DNA of 64,000 bases from Actinobacteria bacterium HGW-Actinobacteria-2 (lineage in GTDB: Bacteria; Actinomycetota; Actinomycetes; Propionibacteriales; Propionibacteriaceae): positions 1 to 64,000 of the forward strand of contig PHEY01000007.1 in the NCBI GenBank assembly GCA_002841335.1. The letters are read 5' to 3'. Within the stretch, counting starts at the first letter, position 1, and each line of letters starts with the position of its first letter. The notes below the pieces were generated by a model. It ran no database searches. It saw only the letters and a list, made by a program, of their open reading frames with translations, and was not told the DNA's origin. Both the position numbers and the translations under genes were made by a program. Positions 61,436-64,000 of this stretch are shown piece after piece.

Positions 61436-62324
61436 CCCCGGGGCGTCCGGGTTGGTGGTGGTCGACAAGCCGCAGGGCTGGACCTCCCACCAGGTGGTGG
61501 GCCGCTGCCGGCGGCTGTACGGTACCCGCAAGGTCGGACACGGCGGCACGCTCGATCCGATGGCCACCGGTGTGCTGCTGGTGGGGGTGAACCGGGCCAC
61601 CCGTTTGCTCGGCTACCTGGCTGGCCACGACAAGTCCTACCTGGCCACCATTCGGCTGGGCATCGACACCAATACCGACGATGCGGACGGCGAGGCGACG
61701 TCCACCCGTGGTGCGCTCGGCGTCGGCGAGGCTGACGTGCGCGCTGCCGTCGCCGGTTTCGTTGGTCCGATCAGCCAGGTGCCGTCGTCGGTATCGGCGA
61801 TCAAGGTGGACGGCAAGCGCGCCTACGCCCGCGTGCGGGCCGGTGAACAAGTGGAACTCGCCGCGCGCCAGGTGACGGTCTCTCGCTTCGAGGTGCTCGA
61901 CGTCCGGCCCGCTGAGGCGTCCGTAGCGGTGTTGGACGTGGACGTGGTGGTCGACTGCAGTTCGGGTACCTACATTCGCGCCCTGGCCCGCGACATCGGG
62001 GCACAGCTGGGCACTGGTGGGCATCTGACGGCCCTGCGGCGGACCCGGGTAGGTGGCTTCGATCTCGACCTGGTGGCCCTCGACGCCGACGGTTTGGCCG
62101 GTGAGTCCGCGCCAGAACTGTTGAGCATGGCCGAGGTGGCACGCCGCGCCTTCGACGTGGTCGACGTGGACGCCGACGCGGCGCGGGAAGTGAGTTTTGG
62201 GCGCGCCTTGGACATCAGCGTGCCCACCGACCCGACCGCGCTGCTGCGCGACCATCAACTGCTCGCCTTGTACCGGCCGGACGGTCCTGCGCATGCGGTT
62301 CCGGTGGCGGTGCTGGCCGGGTGA
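61428..62324 (+). CDS. truB: tRNA pseudouridine-55 synthase TruB
   Basis: A 298-residue enzyme. The catalytic Asp is in [18 protein letters not shown], the KSY region in [10 protein letters not shown], and a PUA-type C-terminus follows. It makes psi-55 in tRNAs. The start is TTG 61428 ([17 protein letters not shown]), overlapping the rbfA stop by 8 nt; a longer Arg-rich N-terminus would be antisense-like and is rejected. Confidence 0.95.
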   Translation: MPDPGASGLVVVDKPQGWTSHQVVGRCRRLYGTRKVGHGGTLDPMATGVLLVGVNRATRLLGYLAGHDKSYLATIRLGIDTNTDDADGEATSTRGALGVGEADVRAAVAGFVGPISQVPSSVSAIKVDGKRAYARVRAGEQVELAARQVTVSRFEVLDVRPAEASVAVLDVDVVVDCSSGTYIRALARDIGAQLGTGGHLTALRRTRVGGFDLDLVALDADGLAGESAPELLSMAEVARRAFDVVDVDADAAREVSFGRALDISVPTDPTALLRDHQLLALYRPDGPAHAVPVAVLAG

Positions 62325-62387
62325 GCCGCGAACCGGCGCGGCATTGATAATGTTGGCAGCCGGACAAACCGGATCGGAAAGGCGTTC

Positions 62388-63314
62388 ATGGGTTCGTCAG
62401 TAGTCGTCATCGGCAACTTCGACGGCGTCCATCCGGGGCATCGAGGAGTGCTGGCCGAAGCCAAGCGACGCCATCCGGAGCTTCCGTTGGTGGTGGTCAC
62501 CTTCTGGCCGCACCCGGTCTCGGTGCTTCGCCCGCAGACCGCGCCGTTGTTGCTGACCAGCCTGGAAGCCCGCATCGAACACCTCAGCGAGGCCGGGGCC
62601 GACCGTGTTCGCGTCATTGACTTCACTCCCGAGTTCGCCGCGCTGTCGCCGGCTGAGTTCGTCGAGGAGGTCCTGCTGCCGCTGGACCCGGAACTGGTCG
62701 TGGTGGGGGAGAACTTCCGCTTCGGGCACCTGGCCGCCGGCTCGGTGCGCACCCTGGCCGAACTGGCCGGCGGCCGCTTCGAGGTCGAGGGACTGCCGCT
62801 AGTGCGCTTCGGCGACGAGGACACCTGTTCGACCCGTATCCGCGAGGCCCTGGCCGTCGGCGACGTGGTGCATGCCGCCGAGCACCTGGGACGTCCGTTC
62901 TGCTTCCGGGGGGTGGTGGCCCACGGCGACCAGCGGGGACGCCTGCTGGGCTTCCCGACGGCGAACCTGCCGGTCCCGGTCGAGTTGGCCTTCCCCGATG
63001 ACGGCGTCTACGCCGGCTGGGTGACCCGCCGTGACGGCCTGGACGGCCACGGCGAGGCGTTGCCGCCGGGCGCTGCTGCCGAACGCTGGCCGGCCGCGAT
63101 CTCGGTGGGCACCAACCCGACCTTCGATGGCCTGTCCCGCCGGGTGGAGTCCTATGTGTTGGACCGCGATGACCTGGAGCTGTACGGCGCGCCGATCTCG
63201 GTCGAGTTCGCCGCTCGGATCCGCGGGCAGATCAAGTTCACCGACATCGACGCCCTGATCGCTCAAATGCACGACGACGTCCGGCAATGCCGGACGTTGC
63301 TCGGTCTGAGCTGA
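62388..63314 (+). CDS. ribF: Bifunctional riboflavin kinase/FAD synthetase
   Basis: A 308-residue enzyme. The N-terminal FMN adenylyltransferase has IGNFDGVHPGHRGVL and SSTRIR-like CSTRIREALA; the C-terminal flavokinase has GVVAHGDQRGRLLGFPTANL and AISVGTNPTFDG. It makes FMN and FAD from riboflavin. A TTGATAAT -10-like element at 62345-62352 precedes it. It ends before a repeat-built terminator. Confidence 0.95.
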   Translation: MGSSVVVIGNFDGVHPGHRGVLAEAKRRHPELPLVVVTFWPHPVSVLRPQTAPLLLTSLEARIEHLSEAGADRVRVIDFTPEFAALSPAEFVEEVLLPLDPELVVVGENFRFGHLAAGSVRTLAELAGGRFEVEGLPLVRFGDEDTCSTRIREALAVGDVVHAAEHLGRPFCFRGVVAHGDQRGRLLGFPTANLPVPVELAFPDDGVYAGWVTRRDGLDGHGEALPPGAAAERWPAAISVGTNPTFDGLSRRVESYVLDRDDLELYGAPISVEFAARIRGQIKFTDIDALIAQMHDDVRQCRTLLGLS

Positions 63315-63357
63315 TTCGCTGGGCCGGCTTCGGCTCTCTCCCCCCTCACCGAGGTGT

Positions 63358-63421
63358 GAACAGCACAGTGTTTGAACAGCGCAGTGTTTGAACAGCACAG
63401 TGTTTGAACAGCACAGTGCCC
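63358..63421. repeat. 16-bp tandem repeat, four units
   Basis: Units of GAACAGCACAGTGTTT begin at 63358, 63374, 63390 and 63406; the second differs by one base and the last ends in CCC. The fourth unit doubles as the left arm of the terminator hairpin. The array has no coding role that I can see. Confidence 0.85.
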
Positions 63422-63464
63422 CCGGGAGGCCGCGCGAGGCGGCCCGCCGAGGGCACTGTGCTGT
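63408..63464. terminator. Bidirectional hairpin between ribF and pntB
   Basis: ACAGCACAGTGCCC (63408-63421) pairs perfectly with GGGCACTGTGCTGT (63451-63464) around a GC-rich 29-nt loop containing a smaller CCGCGCGAGGCGG hairpin. It separates the convergent ribF and pntB genes and can act in both directions. Confidence 0.7.
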
Positions 63465-63468
63465 GTGA

Positions 63469-64000
63469 CTAGCTGTCCAGGGATCGAAGGATGTCCTCCA
63501 CTCGCTGCTTGGCGTCGCCGAACAGCATCTGGGTGTTCTCCTTGAAGAACAGCGGGTTCTGGACACCGGCGTAGCCGGTGGCCATGGACCGCTTGAAGAC
63601 GATCACGTTCTCGGCCTTCCAGACCTCCAGCACCGGCATGCCGGCGATGGGGGAGCCCGGGTCGTCCAAGGCGGCCGGGTTCACGGTGTCGTTGGCACCG
63701 ATAACCAGGACCACATCGGTCTCGGCGAAGTCCTCGTTGATCTCGTCCATCTCCAGAACGATGTCGTAGGGGACGTTCGCCTCGGCCAGCAGCACGTTCA
63801 TGTGGCCCGGCAGACGCCCGGCAACCGGGTGCACACCGAAACGGACGTTGACACCCTGGGCGCGCAGCTTGCTGGTGATCTCGGCCACCGGGTACTGGGC
63901 CTTGGCCACCGCCATGCCGTAGCCGGGGGTGATGATCACGCTGCGAGCGTTGCGAAGCATCTCGGCTGCGCCAGCAGCGTCGATCTCGCGGTGCTCGCCG
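63469..64000 (-). CDS. pntB: NAD(P) transhydrogenase subunit beta, 5'-truncated by the window edge
   Basis: The last 176 residues of PntB on the minus strand, open at base 64000. NADP-binding domain III motifs: [46 protein letters not shown] and [17 protein letters not shown]. PntB with PntA couples proton entry to NADPH formation; the upstream TM part is outside the window. It ends at the repeat-built terminator. Confidence 0.95.
   Translation of the reverse strand, partial: GEHREIDAAGAAEMLRNARSVIITPGYGMAVAKAQYPVAEITSKLRAQGVNVRFGVHPVAGRLPGHMNVLLAEANVPYDIVLEMDEINEDFAETDVVLVIGANDTVNPAALDDPGSPIAGMPVLEVWKAENVIVFKRSMATGYAGVQNPLFFKENTQMLFGDAKQRVEDILRSLDS

Noticed and set aside
63358-63421. CRISPR-like array
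   Set aside because: The 16-bp units are directly adjacent without spacers; this is a simple tandem repeat.

Overview
The window is 64 kb of high-GC actinobacterial chromosome, most likely from the Propionibacteriales (inference from gene content). Lineage markers are MtrA-MtrB-LpqB, FasR beside a fabD-fabH-acp-fabF cluster, homodimeric AceE, DUF3052 and DUF3145 proteins, a mycobacterial-type three-domain LigD, GTG/TTG starts, a tmRNA tag ADSNRTDFALAA and a probable 6C RNA.

Region 1 (1-4487) is the end of an integrated prophage or related element at the 3' end of a tRNA-Asn gene. A leftward early operon encodes a MerR/excisionase-type protein, an unknown protein, a PD-(D/E)XK exonuclease, a RecT-like annealing protein, four small phage proteins and the start of a hexapeptide-repeat protein that leaves the window. 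Five of its gene junctions overlap by exactly 8 nt. A divergent XRE repressor is separated from the operon by an array of AGGTTTACC-type operators. The repressor's last 12 codons and its stop lie inside the tRNA gene, which recalls integration-dependent immunity.

Region 2 (4.5-17.6 kb) is housekeeping and accessory: LigD, a sirtuin, an M20 peptidase, an MFS exporter, a HAD phosphatase, a Pro/Ser-rich membrane protein, a MoxR-DUF58-VWA-VWA operon and a DUF3145 protein. Region 3 (17.9-27.2 kb) is central lipid metabolism: FabF, ACP, FabH and FabD under FasR, next to AceE and a DUF3052 protein, then tRNA-Val. FabD has an unusual C-terminal biotinyl-like domain without the carrier lysine.

Region 4 (27.2-37.2 kb) starts with about 1 kb of non-coding DNA holding the 6C-like RNA. 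It continues with prfB, ftsEX and a coiled-coil M23 hydrolase, smpB, a DUF2207 protein, an FKBP, tmRNA and an acyltransferase-like protein. SmpB and tmRNA, the two parts of trans-translation, lie 3 kb apart. Region 5 (37.4-50.3 kb) has YqgE, MtrAB-LpqB, ComF, two tandem amt-glnK units, HPF, a YcaQ-family glycosylase, and an XRE-cupin regulator divergent from a BenE transporter across a 38-bp perfect palindrome. Each amt-glnK unit lies behind an 11-bp-periodic array of GlnR-type half-sites. The two Amt proteins differ at the first twin-His position.

Region 6 (50.3-64 kb) has a polar amino-acid ABC transporter, YbaK and ProS, then the translation cluster rimP-nusA-ylxR-infB-rbfA-truB-ribF, interrupted by one opposite-strand secreted-protein gene. 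A repeat-built terminator follows, and a partial pntB ends the window.
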